Shown piece after piece: positions 50,861 through 63,790 of a stretch of DNA of 64,000 nt. A model generated the notes under the pieces. It made no database searches and was not told the origin of the DNA. It was given only the letters and a program-made list of their open reading frames with translations. The DNA is from Nissolia schottii. Taxonomy: Eukaryota; Streptophyta; Magnoliopsida; Fabales; Fabaceae. Every line of letters begins with the position of its first letter. Positions within the stretch are counted from its first letter, which is position 1. Both the position numbers and the translations under genes were made by a program. The stretch is from contig QANU01076221.1 in NCBI GenBank assembly GCA_003254905.1, positions 124,001 through 188,000 on the forward strand, written 5' to 3'.

Positions 50861-53624
50861 ATGATGGAAGGGGTTTCAAGGGAAGCACAGATGTCTATTG
50901 CTGCTTCTTCAATGTTTCCTGGGTTTAGATTCTGTCCCACTGACGAGGAATTGATCTCTTATTACCTCAGGAAGAAGCTGGAAGGCCATGAAGAGAGTGT
51001 TCAAGTCATTTCAGAGGTTGAGCTTTGCAAATTTGAGCCTTGGGATTTGCCAGGTAAACTTAACTCATTCATTTCACCTTTATGTCAATTCTATTAGTTT
51101 GAGTCTTCAATTCTATTAGTTTTTTTTTTTGGCATAATTGGAAGCTGATGTTGTCTAATAGTTGATTAGTGATAATTGATGCTTCAGGGATCAGCTTTTC
51201 CATGTGTTTTTCAGTTTCAAATGTTTGTTTCTAGGTTGGTACTATAATCAATGTTCTAAGAGTTTTGCTAGTTATACATCATTTAAAATTCATGTTTGTT
51301 GAGCATGAGATTATTATCATTTATGTGTGTTGGCTTTACTTTGTCTGGCTAGCGCCACTCTTAGGATTCAATCGACTTAACACTTGACTCGTTACGTTGT
51401 TAATGAGTACAATTCCTTATTCTTAATGTAGTTTTGAGAAACTTTAAGAAAACAAAATTACACCCTTGCTAATAGTAGTTATAGTTGTTAAGCCTAGTAG
51501 TAAACGTTTGATCCAACAATCTGTGTAAATGAGTTCCATCAATCTGTGTAAATGAGTTAGTGGAAAAAAAAAATCAAGATTTGTCAAGTAGAGAACTTCC
51601 ATCCATAAGCAATATCTAATTAGTGCGTTGCATGAATTTCAAGTAGGGCTCATTATATGTTGGCAAATGACTCACATCATGTTGATAATTTAAAAATCCA
51701 CACAAATTTGAAATTATCTTGTATACATGAAATGGATCAATTTATGTTGGATTAAAACAGTAAAAGCTTTTCATGTAAGCTGCCTTCTTTTTATGAATTG
51801 AAAAGTTTAAACCCTGAAAATATTAATAATATTCTTTAGTGCAGCCTTATCATAGAATGTGATTTAGTTTTGAATAAATACTATTTGGCGCATAATGTTT
51901 GGGGCTGGTTTGACATTCAAGAAACATCTATCTCCTCATTTCATGGCCTGTTTCATGTTCAAGTAAAGGCAGAGCATGTAGATAGGAAGAATGAAATCTA
52001 ACATTGTCATGCATGCTTAAATATGCCACCAATTCAACAAAAGTATTGAAACTTCCACATTGACTTATCAGTGCTGGTTTGATACCAGCCAAATCGTTCA
52101 TTCAATCAGATAATGAGTGGTTCTTCTTCTCTCCCCGTGGAAGAAAGTATCCAAACGGTTCGCAAAGTAAAAGGGCTACAGAAAGTGGCTATTGGAAGGC
52201 CACTGGGAAGGAGCGCAATGTGAAGTCGGGTTCTGATGTCATTGGTACAAAGAGGACTTTGGTATTCCACTTAGGGCGCGCACCTAAAGGAGAGAGGACT
52301 GAATGGATTATGCATGAGTACTGCATCAATGACAAGTCTCAGGTGAGCCGTCATCAAGAAAAAAGTTTTGCTTAGTTGTATTCACAATCTGATACTTCAG
52401 CTTTGTGGATGGTTGTTTCCACTTTCAGCTACATTTTTAATAAAATGACCAAGATGTCAAAATCTTTTTCCTATTATGGGATGTCAAATTCTCGTACATA
52501 ATTATGTTCTTGTTCCCATATGTATAACTAACAGGTGTAGGGGAAAAATATTTTTCATTCAAATTCTTGAACAGGAATGATTCATGTATTCTAAGCTGTG
52601 AGAATTGTATGGTTTCAGGATTCTTTGGTGGTTTGTCGGCTCAAGAGGAACACAGACTTCCGCGCAAGTGATGCCTCTAATAGAGCTTCTTCAAGTCAAA
52701 TGCAAAATGTGAATTCGCATGAAAGTGATTGTGCCATCTCAGAAGATGTCATTGATCAAAGTGGCGTGTGTCAGCAAGATAAAGAGGTTGGGTGCAGCTC
52801 CAAGCGGTGCAGTAGCAGTAATAGTTCTCCTTCAGCCGAGCAAATCGATTCTGTGACTGAATCCAATCAGAGGCCAGCTAACGAAGCCACTTTCACAGCA
52901 TCTTCCTGTCACCCCAAGGTAGGTTCAAGTTCTTGGTAACAAGTGCATCTTAGGCAGAGTAATTTTGTTAAAAGTTATTTCAGAATATTTTTTTTTTTAT
53001 TATAAGCTGTTTTGTATAAGCCACTATATTCTTAAAAGTTATTTTAGCTGTATTCCGCTACTTGACAGAACACTACCACATCACTAAGCGGCATAATATT
53101 TTCTTCACTCTTCAATCAATGAATCAATATCATTCATTCGCCCAGTTTCTCTCTCTACTACATTCTGAATCTAAAATAAGCTTATTGAAACGCACATTTA
53201 AGTATTGCATTGGGAAGAATCATGAAATTGAACCATTCTTGCCCTTTGTTATAACGCGTAGGTGGATGAAGAGGATTGCTATGCCGAGATACTAAAGGAC
53301 GATATCATCAAATTAGACGATTCATCGCTCTCGCAAGAGGCTCACACTGACACAGCACTGCATGATCATCCTGCACAGATGCATCCATGCCAAGGGACAG
53401 CACAGAGGAGAATTAGATTAAGGGTAAGGAACCCAACAAGGTGCTCTTCTCATTCAGAAGGAGTTCGTTTCCCAAGCTCGAGGAACTCACCACCAAAGAA
53501 GAATGTTGCCTTCTTTGCTAGAATGACCAAACCTTTGGAGTTATTTGCTTTCTTGGTTTTCACTTTGGTAGCTATGTTTTTGTTCTTTGTTTGGTGCTCT
53601 CAAACAAGTGGGGTTAAATTATGA
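50861..53624 (+). CDS. NTL8: Membrane-tethered NAC transcription factor, NTL8/ANAC089-like
   Basis: Four exons join in phase: 50861-51053, 52089-52342, 52619-52918 and 53262-53624. They encode 369 residues. The NAC DNA-binding domain spans about residues 18-160. Subdomain A is [26 protein letters not shown], B includes [14 protein letters not shown] includes [16 protein letters not shown] and D includes [16 protein letters not shown]. The intron positions within the NAC domain are the usual ones for plants. The middle is Ser-rich and acidic. Residues about 341-361 ([18 protein letters not shown]) are a single membrane anchor near the C-terminus. NTL proteins sit in a membrane until the anchor is cut, then enter the nucleus; NTL8 and ANAC089 act in salt/germination and stress responses in Arabidopsis. 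This specific role is inferred by family. Two adjacent ATGs start the frame, and I take the first. Confidence 0.93.
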
Positions 53625-56549
53625 TGATTAGTGATACGCAAGTGTAGGCAATGTTGTATGTTACATTATTAGCCTTATTGTTGTATCCAACAAATGAATG
53701 ATGCCCTCTTGTGCACCACACGAAATCGATGTTTGGGAAGGATATATCATGGTAAGGACAAGGGTTCACATACAATTTTGCTATTTGAATCTAAAAAGGC
53801 GTAGACACCTTAACACTTTTCTCACAATACATTTTTAGTTTTACCAAATACATGGTAGATCTTATGATATATTACGAGAGCGGTAATAAGGTGTTTATAC
53901 TTTTTTTATTTATTTTATATTTAAGTATCATTTTTTAGTTCTCGTATTTTTTTTTCTGTCTTATTATTACTATTATCTTTCTTTGCCCGAGAATCCACCT
54001 TGAAACAACGTTAAACGCATAAACATTTAAGATGTTGTTATCATTAAAAAGAATAATTGAATTTAGAGAAATATTTTTACATGAGAAATGATATTATGAG
54101 AATTATTTTAGACAATTACACTGGTAAAGATGTGTGACTCACCATGACGGAGTCTACTATAGGCTCCATATCACACCTTTGTAAGCATTGTTCAAAAGTT
54201 GTTTAAAATAATTATCATAATAGCTATTTAAAATAATTATTATAATAGTGTAACTTTTTATACATTCTTCTACGCACATATGTTAGACATACTTATAATT
54301 CAACTATTGATGTACACAAAAAAAAAAGTTATAAGACAATGATGTAGCATTTTTAAATAAATGTACTATGATATCAGCTTGTTTGAATTAGCTTATTAAA
54401 AAAATTACTTGTTTTAGTAGAGTTTTTTTAGTTTATAAAAAAAGAAAAAAAAACACTTCAAGTTTTATCTAAATATTTTTAAAATCATAAAAGTACATTT
54501 TTTTTTTCATAAACGAAAAATAACGTTTTTATTAGAAAAAAAAAATTAATCCAAATGAGTTATGGATTCTTGTACCAGTGTACAAGTAACAGACCTTTTG
54601 ATTTTGAAGTTAATATTGATTGACTGTTAAAATTAAAGGTGTTTAACAATCAAGCTAGAAATGATGTTCAATGATTGTGAGGGAAGATGCATGGTTGGTG
54701 TGAACAGGATATGCTTCCGATAACATACATATATAATAGAATTTCATAACTTATTTTGAAAAAGTAAATTCACTTCTTATGAAGTGTGTGATTAAAAATA
54801 TATTTATCATAATCCATGATCATTCAAAAATTTCTCCTTTATTTTTTGTTGAAAATTTTGAGCTAAAGCAATTAATTAACGTTAATATGGGGTCTTTGCA
54901 GGAGTGAGGGTTGAGAGCTTTCAACTATAATTATTGTTATGATTTAATCGTGAGATGCATCTCATTAGCTCAAGATAATCTTGACCCATTCTCATTATGA
55001 GTGCATTTACTTACATAATTGATTTCATGATGATCTTGATTACGGTTACAGAAGAGTCCAATTACCCAACAAACATAATACAAGTCATTCCCTCATAATA
55101 TATAAACATGGATCTCATTCATGCTCAAGTATGTTCTCTCTAATTATTACATCATATTACTCACATACTGACTTGAGTGTTAGAGTAATTTTTACAAGTA
55201 TCACCTTTGTGGGATCAAGAACATTGTCATTGTCACTACTGTGATCATCCACCCTAGTAGCTCTCAAACTCTTATTAAGATCAAACTTACGAATTACATT
55301 TCGATAAGTCTGAATGGCTCGTAGCAATTATGAATCAGCAGAGTCATACACGGTGCCTCACTTAGAAGGAAAAAGCGTCCATGAGCAGAAAAATGCGGGC
55401 TGATGTTGCGGGCACGATGTTGCGGTAGATAGATTGGGCATGTCACAAAACGTGAATTCTAGTTTATGTGATGTTGGAAATTGGACCATCTCTAGAAGAG
55501 TTGGTTTTTTAAACTCTAATAGTCGGAATAATCATGAACTTGTGACGTAGTACATAATTATAAAGTGTAACGCTGTCTAAAGGCGAGTTATGAGATTTAT
55601 GTCACATTCGTCCCATCTAATAAATGTGAATATTGTAAGGACATGCAATGTCAAGGAGAGACGACAGGCGATAAGATCAAGCACCTAGCTTCGGTTCTTT
55701 CTGTATTTAAGAGCAATATTACACAACTAGAAAACTTGTTGAAATATTTGTAAAAAATAATCAGTTGATTAAAAGATCTAAATTTGATTTGATTTAATTA
55801 ATGACTTACAACATTGTAGACAAAAATGGTGAATTTTAAATGTCATAGTAAATTTGAGTTGCGTTCCCAATATTTCTGTTAAAAAGAGGCACATTGAATG
55901 TTGACCGGTGTCTTCGTTATATACTCAATGTCTCTCCCATTGATCCAAAGGTTAAAAATAAAAGATTTATCTTCCTGTGGAATATGATACATCTTGACTT
56001 GGCCTCTAGAAAATGAGAGGTGAGATCCACGGAGGTGGCAAACGTGGCCTCTACTGACCACATCATCCCCTGCCGTCGTTGTGATTGAGCAGACAATATT
56101 CCTCCAACACCTTTGCCTTCAAGCTCGGCTGCCGCCATTCCTCCATTGTACGATTACTACTCCAGCTGCAACCCGCAACCATTGTTCCACCCTCGATCCA
56201 CACCATCATGAGTACCTAGCTCCACTGACCCCTCTTCTCAAGTTTTGATTTTGATTTTTGGGTTTCAAAATTTTCATTTTTGTTTATCTCTTGAAAAAAA
56301 TCCTTGTTTTGGTGATTTACCAATGAAAAAGTGGGAAAGATGAAAGAGAGGGGGTGTGGGAGGAAGCATGATCAAACGATGGATGTGAAGTTTTTTCATG
56401 TTAATGGTTAATAGAGGGTTGTTTCTTTAGTGTTGACGGTGATAATGGTTAATTTATTGCTTTTATATCTTAAATATAAATTGACATGTTTGTCCTCTGT
56501 ACCTTTGTAGGTACACAATGAGTCACCATTTTCCGATTTATACCCACTT
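53625..56549. other. Spacer downstream of NAC
   Basis: A 3' UTR of perhaps 150 bases, then AT-rich DNA. A block at about 54371-54560 starts agcttgtttgaattagctt and ends ttaatccaaatgagtt and may be a decayed MITE. Minus-strand frames at 55879-56138 lie in somewhat GC-richer DNA, but I recognise no protein. Confidence 0.45.
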
Positions 56550-56749
56550 NNNNNNNNNNNNNNNNNNNNNNNNNNNNNNNNNNNNNNNNNNNNNNNNNNN
56601 NNNNNNNNNNNNNNNNNNNNNNNNNNNNNNNNNNNNNNNNNNNNNNNNNNNNNNNNNNNNNNNNNNNNNNNNNNNNNNNNNNNNNNNNNNNNNNNNNNNN
56701 NNNNNNNNNNNNNNNNNNNNNNNNNNNNNNNNNNNNNNNNNNNNNNNNN
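56550..56749. other. Assembly gap of exactly 200 N
   Basis: A round-number gap, probably of nominal size, followed at once by 16 A and then by the 1-kb duplicated block. Confidence 0.98.
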
Positions 56750-56765
56750 AAAAAAAAAAAAAAAA

Positions 56766-57776
56766 TACATTATACGTAACCTGTTGCTTTTAAATAAGAA
56801 ATTGTGTTGTTGGAACATTTATTGGTCTTCTTTTGCATAGTGCTGATGGAATTTTGGTGAATTTTTTTTTTAAAAAATTGAACTTTGCTTTGAATTCATC
56901 ATGAGTTCTCAAGTTCTGTTCCATATATAATCCTTTCTTGGTAAAACAAATCATTCTTGTGATAACAGAAGTGTTATCTGCATAGTTTTATCCTGTATGC
57001 CCTTTATATGGGTTGTCTAAGGTTTCGAACTCCCAAGACTATCATTCTGGCTTAAAGATCTGCATGTTTGCATTTTGTACAGTTATCATTTTATCACTGA
57101 TAGTAGTTCACATAAGCGGACAGGACAATCTTCTTGATATATTGCTTTGGCATCTCACTATATCAGAAATATTAGTTCACATGGATGTTGCTTCTGCAGA
57201 TTATTTTAGTACAGGAAAAGAATATTCAAAGATTGAATGAGCTTGTGCGGCATCTCCAGGAACAATTGCAGCAGTGTAGAGGAAGCAATGGAACTACAAA
57301 TGGCACTGTAAGCCCTCTAGCTGAGAGGATTCTCGAACTTGAGCGACAACAAATTTTAGAGGATTAAAACAAATGCGGAAAGCATGTTCATGATCATCTT
57401 TCTGCCCAATTTGTAAAGTTGTATCTTAATTCGTTGCAAGGGAATGTTGTAAAAGATTTGCTCCCTATATGAATTACGATTTGGAACTCCATCACAATGG
57501 GAGTCTCACATCATTCAGTGAAAAGTACAAGTGTTAGAATCTATTAGCCCGTGGGTAACATAATATGGACAGGCCATTTTGCTGTGATTCCAGCTGGAAG
57601 CGAGAGATGAAGCAAGTATAAATGTATTGGGTTAACCAAACACATCACTAAAACCTCCGAAAGAGAAGTTGAGAAGGTAATGTGACAATGTTGATGCTAT
57701 GCTGCCAGCTATGCAGCATGTTAACCTGCATCAGTATGATAGAAGGTTGCTATGTTCTTACTTTTTTTTTTTTTTT
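56766..57776 (+). repeat. Exact 1-kb direct copy of 58957-59967 (probable assembly duplicate)
   Basis: The block is identical to 58957-59967 by eye, with a constant 2191-base offset at both ends and no indels. It includes a second copy (57200-57367) of the last exon of the small gene described below. It is bounded by an A run next to the 200-N gap and by a T run containing a single N (57777). The copy lies upstream of the gene's first exon, so it cannot serve as that exon. A misplaced redundant contig is the simplest reading. Confidence 0.85.
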
Positions 57777-57940
57777 NTTTTTTTTTTTGGGCATAATTTT
57801 TGGGATTTTGCTGTATATATTCCTAATTTCCCGTTCTAGTTTCGGGAAGAAGGAATCAGACTAATTAACGATCGTTGTTGTGGTGTTATCTGAATGTTGA
57901 GCAGGTGTTTAGCTTGTAATTGGCCAGTTTGGGGGGAATC

Positions 57941-59558
57941 ATGTCGAGGCCCATGTTGCTTGTTTTTCTGCTGATTATACTCATAATCACCTCGCAGTTT
58001 GAGTGGAAGCAACAGCTTGTGGCCGATGTCGACTCAAATACCGGTGTGTCTCAAAAGCAGCATCAGATTTCAAGGGGCGAAGAAACCGTAAAGGAGAAGG
58101 TGTTAAGTTTTTCCCCTATCCTCCTTCCATTTTGTTTGGTTTATGCATAAATGTCTCTGTTGATATAGCTAGTAGATATGAGTTGTGATTTACTAGTATC
58201 ACTTTCATGTGTTCGTATTGGGTTGTTGGCCTACATTTTGATTCAAGCTGCGTGTTTGTCCTGCAGCATGCACAAAGTTACATTTTAAATTTAATTTTAT
58301 GATATGGCATTGTCTTGTACATGTGCTCGACCTCACCTAGAGGAGTAAGACTTGGTTGTTGTTGTTGATGATGATGATGATGATAGTAGGTCTTTAGATT
58401 ATGACAGAGACGGTTATGAGTTTCTACATTTGCTTCCCTAGATAACATTGTTCTTTAGCCGGGTGTGTCATTCATTATGCAGTACATGAATTTTACAGGG
58501 TCAGTAGGTTTGTCATGGGAACCTTGAGAATAAAACTGTGAAAAAACACTCACACTGCTAAATTAGGAATGAAATCCTAAAAACTCAATTACTAAGATAG
58601 TCTGTATGTTGGTAGTTTATGAATTTATTGATATCAAGATAATTGATTTGGGTGTGGAAGCTATACACACACGCGCGCGCGTGCGCACACACACATATAT
58701 TGCCTAGTTTAGATAGTAGTGGAGGGAGATCTTGCTTGTGTTTTAATCTGATAATTGCTTAGTTTTAGGTAGCAGTGGAGGGAGATCTTGCTTGCACTTT
58801 TAATCTGATAATTGGCTGCTCTTGCTTCTTAAAAAATGAATGGAAATGGAAGGGTGTGACAATTTGTTATGGATATTGTTTTATATCTTATCAATCGTTA
58901 GCTATTTTGGCTTAATAAATTACATTATACTTGTAAGCAAAAAAAAAAAAAAAAAATACATTATACGTAACCTGTTGCTTTTAAATAAGAAATTGTGTTG
59001 TTGGAACATTTATTGGTCTTCTTTTGCATAGTGCTGATGGAATTTTGGTGAATTTTTTTTTTAAAAAATTGAACTTTGCTTTGAATTCATCATGAGTTCT
59101 CAAGTTCTGTTCCATATATAATCCTTTCTTGGTAAAACAAATCATTCTTGTGATAACAGAAGTGTTATCTGCATAGTTTTATCCTGTATGCCCTTTATAT
59201 GGGTTGTCTAAGGTTTCGAACTCCCAAGACTATCATTCTGGCTTAAAGATCTGCATGTTTGCATTTTGTACAGTTATCATTTTATCACTGATAGTAGTTC
59301 ACATAAGCGGACAGGACAATCTTCTTGATATATTGCTTTGGCATCTCACTATATCAGAAATATTAGTTCACATGGATGTTGCTTCTGCAGATTATTTTAG
59401 TACAGGAAAAGAATATTCAAAGATTGAATGAGCTTGTGCGGCATCTCCAGGAACAATTGCAGCAGTGTAGAGGAAGCAATGGAACTACAAATGGCACTGT
59501 AAGCCCTCTAGCTGAGAGGATTCTCGAACTTGAGCGACAACAAATTTTAGAGGATTAA
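57941..59558 (+). CDS. Small single-pass membrane protein with coiled coil, function unknown
   Basis: Two exons, 57941-58099 and 59391-59558, join in phase to give 108 residues. Residues 3-20 (RPMLLVFLLIILIITSQF) are a signal anchor or membrane helix. They are followed by a short polar stretch, then a helical segment across the exon junction (EKNIQRLNELVRHLQEQLQQC, about residues 59-79) predicted as coiled coil. The protein ends in LELERQQILED. I recall uncharacterised plant proteins of this size and layout but know no name. A one-pass endomembrane protein that pairs through its helix is an inference. The ATG at 57941 is the first in a GT/TTG-rich leader. Upstream sequence is broken by an N at 57777, so the promoter is not reliably in place. 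Confidence 0.72.
58664..58700. repeat. (CA)n(CG)n(CA)n alternating purine-pyrimidine tract
   Basis: A continuous run of CA, CG/GC and CA dinucleotides followed by TA, in the intron of the small membrane-protein gene. Such tracts can adopt left-handed DNA. Confidence 0.9.
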
Positions 59559-59967
59559 AACAAATGCGGAAAGCATGTTCATGATCATCTTTCTGCCCAA
59601 TTTGTAAAGTTGTATCTTAATTCGTTGCAAGGGAATGTTGTAAAAGATTTGCTCCCTATATGAATTACGATTTGGAACTCCATCACAATGGGAGTCTCAC
59701 ATCATTCAGTGAAAAGTACAAGTGTTAGAATCTATTAGCCCGTGGGTAACATAATATGGACAGGCCATTTTGCTGTGATTCCAGCTGGAAGCGAGAGATG
59801 AAGCAAGTATAAATGTATTGGGTTAACCAAACACATCACTAAAACCTCCGAAAGAGAAGTTGAGAAGGTAATGTGACAATGTTGATGCTATGCTGCCAGC
59901 TATGCAGCATGTTAACCTGCATCAGTATGATAGAAGGTTGCTATGTTCTTACTTTTTTTTTTTTTTG

Positions 59968-62559
59968 GGTCAATTGTGTTCTTCTTAGTTGCTACTTTTG
60001 AACATGGCAATTTTTGTTGGGTGCGTTCATGAGTTGGGTTATAGACGCCCCCAAAGTCTTCCCTTTTTCTCTAAAACCCAACTCATGAGTGAAAATTTAG
60101 ATAGAGATGTATTGATGTACGCCCGATTTGCTTGCCTTTTTGAAAGTATTGCTTCACATAAAAGTTAGAACCGAGGTATACATCATTAGATATTAAATAT
60201 AAATTTTTAATCAATTTTTTCGTCTACAAATTTTGATCAAATCTTAAATGTCAAGAGTAATATGCTTGTATAAATGATGTCCATTTTAGAATTGTGTAAT
60301 TAGGAAACGTGAATGATTTATGTTTTAGTGTTGGCATAAAACACTGTAGACATTTCGTCATTCAAGACACCTTTTGCTTTAGCTTGATTAGATTTCCTAC
60401 CACGCAAAGGGACTCTGAGAAGAATGGATGTTTTTAATTCCTTCAACATGGGCAGTATTGGAAACTATGAAAATTAAAGGTTTAAAGTGCGTGAAATTTA
60501 AAGTGGGATTTCATTAACTTTTGAAATGAAGACTCAGTATGCCTAAAATTAGATAGTATTTTGATTTCAAAACCCCAAAAAGAAAAATGGAAAAAAATCA
60601 ACATGAGGCTATTTGAGGAGTATATTTACTTGAAGCAATACCAAAATATTGAACTTTACAAAATATGGGTACTCTTTCTCTCTCATTCCTAACTGTGGTT
60701 CTGGGCTAGACGAATGTTTTGTGGATTTATTGGGCCAAAACCCACCAGTTGTAGCCCGATCGTTAAGAAACGATACTATCTTCAATGATCCTTACCTTCA
60801 AAAGCAGCACTTTGTGGTTGATGAGTTTTGATTTAATTTTAATTAATAAGTAATAGTTAAACAATTTGAGTGGTTCACTATATATTGACTTAGTTTGGCA
60901 AATTTTCATGTGAACGAACTTTATTTACTCAAATAATGAACAAAATCTTTTGGCTTAAAGATCACGCCACGGACATAATTAATTTCACATCTAGACCAGA
61001 GAGAAAGGATTGCATTACATGCAAATATGTATAACTCGCTTTATATAACCATCAATTAATTATATAGATAGTGATGGTAATAAACGAAATGTGGAAGCGT
61101 ATTTACTATTTAGTGACCCGTTTTCCTTTCATTAAACCCCTTATTCAAATAGGATTCTCTAATATTCTTAAAAAATTGTAGGGTGTAAACTTGAACGAGA
61201 GCTTATGAGTGGTGTTATTATCAAACGTAAAGAGTTTGTTGAGTTTTCAGAACACAAACCATTAAGCTACAATTGGATAAATAGTTTTAAATGCACGTAC
61301 AAATAAGCATGCTTAAGAGAAACAATGAGAACACGTAATGAATTAGCAGTACCATATGCATGAAAACCATAACTATTACAGCCTTTAGAGTTTGTTTGAG
61401 TTTACTATAAAATTGTTAAATTAAATTAGTTTAATTAGTTAGTTTGTTAGTTGTGATTAGTTAGTTATATTTCTCTATTATATCATGAGTTACATTATGT
61501 AACTCAACTGTAACCATTTTTATCATTTCGCCACCACAATAGAATATTTTCTCTTCTCTTTATTCTTTTTATTTTCCATCAAGTTCTTAAATTTGGTCAT
61601 GTTTCTCAATAGGAACAGTAAAGATTATTTTAGAAATAAGATTGGACCTAGTACTTGAAATAATTGATACTCAACCACTTTGAGATTAATGGTGAGTTGA
61701 AACACAACGATTTGTATTAGTTTGAAAAAAATAAATAAATCTGACATTAATTCAGCACAAAAACTTTGACAGTTCATAACAGTTGAGTTGACGGTATATA
61801 CTTCAACTATTATGATTAAGTTAGAAACCAACACGCAATGTGGACTAAAATAATAGTAACATGGAAATTAATACGAAACAAGGAAGAAGGAACTTGAAGA
61901 CTTTGTATCTGATAACTACTCAACCAGATGAAGCACAAATTTTAAATATTTGTGATGACGATTTGTATCTTTAGGGATGGTCCAATTTTGCAATTTATAG
62001 AAAATGGGGTTTGATATTGTCCCGGTCCAATCAAGTTTTTCTCTGTTATTCAATAAATTCTAAACAGACTTTTATGTATAATCTCAAACAAAAATGTTAT
62101 TTGTACAATAATGATAAAATATTTTTGTTATCTTAACAATTAAGATATTTACATATTTTATATTTTTTATCTTAACAGTTAATATATTTACCCATATTAA
62201 ATTTTATCTTGATTGACTCTTATGATTATTATTTGAATCAATTATTATCTATAACAACTTATAAATAGACATACCAATTCTAATAACTCCAATTCTATTT
62301 CTAGCAATTAGGTTTATTAGATGAAATGGTTTAATTTCAACCTTAATGAGGCAGTTTTCACTCGCAACAATTAGGTTTAGGTTCAAGCTTTAGTTAACTA
62401 AATTAAGCATTGAATTGATTCCACTTAACAATGTAGCTTTCACTCACAAATATTAAGTTACAAAACGACATTTAAGTAGTTAAACTATAGCTAGCTTTAA
62501 GCACAAAACCAATTTATGTAAATCAAAGAAACAAATATATTCATTCATGCAAAAAGTAA
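59968..62559. other. Spacer without an identified gene
   Basis: AT-rich DNA. The phrases catgagttgggtt and aacccaactcatgag (about 60029-60080) form a short inverted pair of about 13 bp around a 35-base loop. Nothing else is supported. Confidence 0.45.
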
Positions 62560-63270
62560 CATAGATACAATTAAGCTATCACATTGATCAAAATCCCAAC
62601 AACAAGAAGATTACAAAATCATCTTACAAGAGGGAATCATAGAGGCAAGGTGATGGACACTCACCATGACACGTTCTCACGCCGTCATGACAAGGACCGC
62701 TGTGCTTCTCGATCTCTCTTGGCTCCTAGCCTAACCTCCTCTTTGTTGTTACAAAAATGCACTAAAAGTTTGCAGGAAATACAGAGAATGTCAGTGAGAA
62801 AGGTTATGTAAAAGTGATGCTGAATTGAGAGCTTTGGGCCTCTATTTATAGGCCAATTCCTTGAGGGCCGCTGAGCGGTGCTGCTTTCTTCAGGGTGAAG
62901 ATTTTATCCTCTGAAAGGTGGCTCTGCTCTGACATTATCCTGTCCCCGCTGAGCTGCGTGCAGAGCACTGAACGGTGTCAGGGCGGCTGCAGATGTTGCA
63001 GGGTGGCTTGTAGAGATTGCTTTGTCCTCAAGTTACTTCACTTTGAAGCAAGGTACCGCTGAGCGGCCTAAGGGGACCGCTGAGCGGTCTGCTCTTCTGC
63101 TTCTCCCTTTTATTTTTGCTTTGTTATTCCTTTGTTCTTTGCTCCTTTCTCTCATGGGATTTTTATCTGTAAAATTCATCATTTTATTCCATTGTATCCA
63201 TCTTTTTCCTTTCATGAAATTGTTGCAAAACATGGGGGAAATTGCCTTTAAAGTACATGAAAATTAAAGC
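62560..63270 (-). mobile_element. Probable LTR fragment with repeated CCGCTGAGCGG motifs
   Basis: On the minus strand a TATA-like ggcctataaatag lies at about 62841-62853. The motif ccgctgagcgg occurs at about 62868-62880, 63055-63066 and 63075-63089 (there as the palindrome gaccgctgagcggtc), with variants near 62946. Similar GCTGAGCG words are common in legume gypsy LTRs as I remember them. I found no definite ends or target duplication. Confidence 0.45.
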
Positions 63271-63458
63271 AAAAAGGCGTTTATTTACTTGTAAAAATAC
63301 TAAAATATATTACTTAACAGTAAGACCCTAGAAGTTAATCTTTATGGATCATTATTTTCTCTCACATGATTAATGCAATAATTAATTTGTATTGTAATAA
63401 ATGGTACGGAAATTACTCTAAACAATGCTTAATCATGACATCTCATCCGCTTGTATCC

Positions 63459-63790
63459 GCTTGTGGTGGAATTATTAGGAATCAAAATGACGGCTTTGTA
63501 TCTACCTTTAGCTATAACCTTGGATCATATTAGGTCATTTTTGTTGAGCTTTGGGGTGCCTTTGTTGGCATTTCTTGGACAGCCCATTTGGATTTTCAAC
63601 AAGTGATTCTTAAATTGGATTATAAGTGTGTTGCTAATTTTATTCAGGTTTCTCCGAATCCTAGCCATCCCTGCTCTCCTTTGATAAAACTATTACTGCT
63701 CTTCTTAATGCGAACTCGTCAGTTCACTATCGTCATGTTTTTAGGGAAACAAATTTTTGTGCTAATGTTTTAGCTAAGCATGACCATGGT
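63459..63790 (+). pseudogene. Degenerate RNase H (RVT_3-type) fragment of a LINE
   Basis: The translation from 63459 contains ACGGIIRNQNDGFVSTF, then after an in-frame TAG continues VELWGAFVGISWTAHLDF and VILKLDYKCVANFIQ. A frame change near 63689 leads to a region resembling HVFRETNFCANVLAKHDH. This order (GG.IR, E.W, LD, AD.LAK-like end) is the RNase H-like domain at the C-terminus of plant non-LTR retrotransposons. At least one stop and one frameshift make it non-functional. It ends where the terminal repeat begins. Confidence 0.75.

Noticed and set aside
57013..57367. Separate gene in the first copy of the 1-kb duplicate
   Set aside because: It is identical to the intron/last exon of the gene at 57941-59558, lacks a first exon and abuts a gap.
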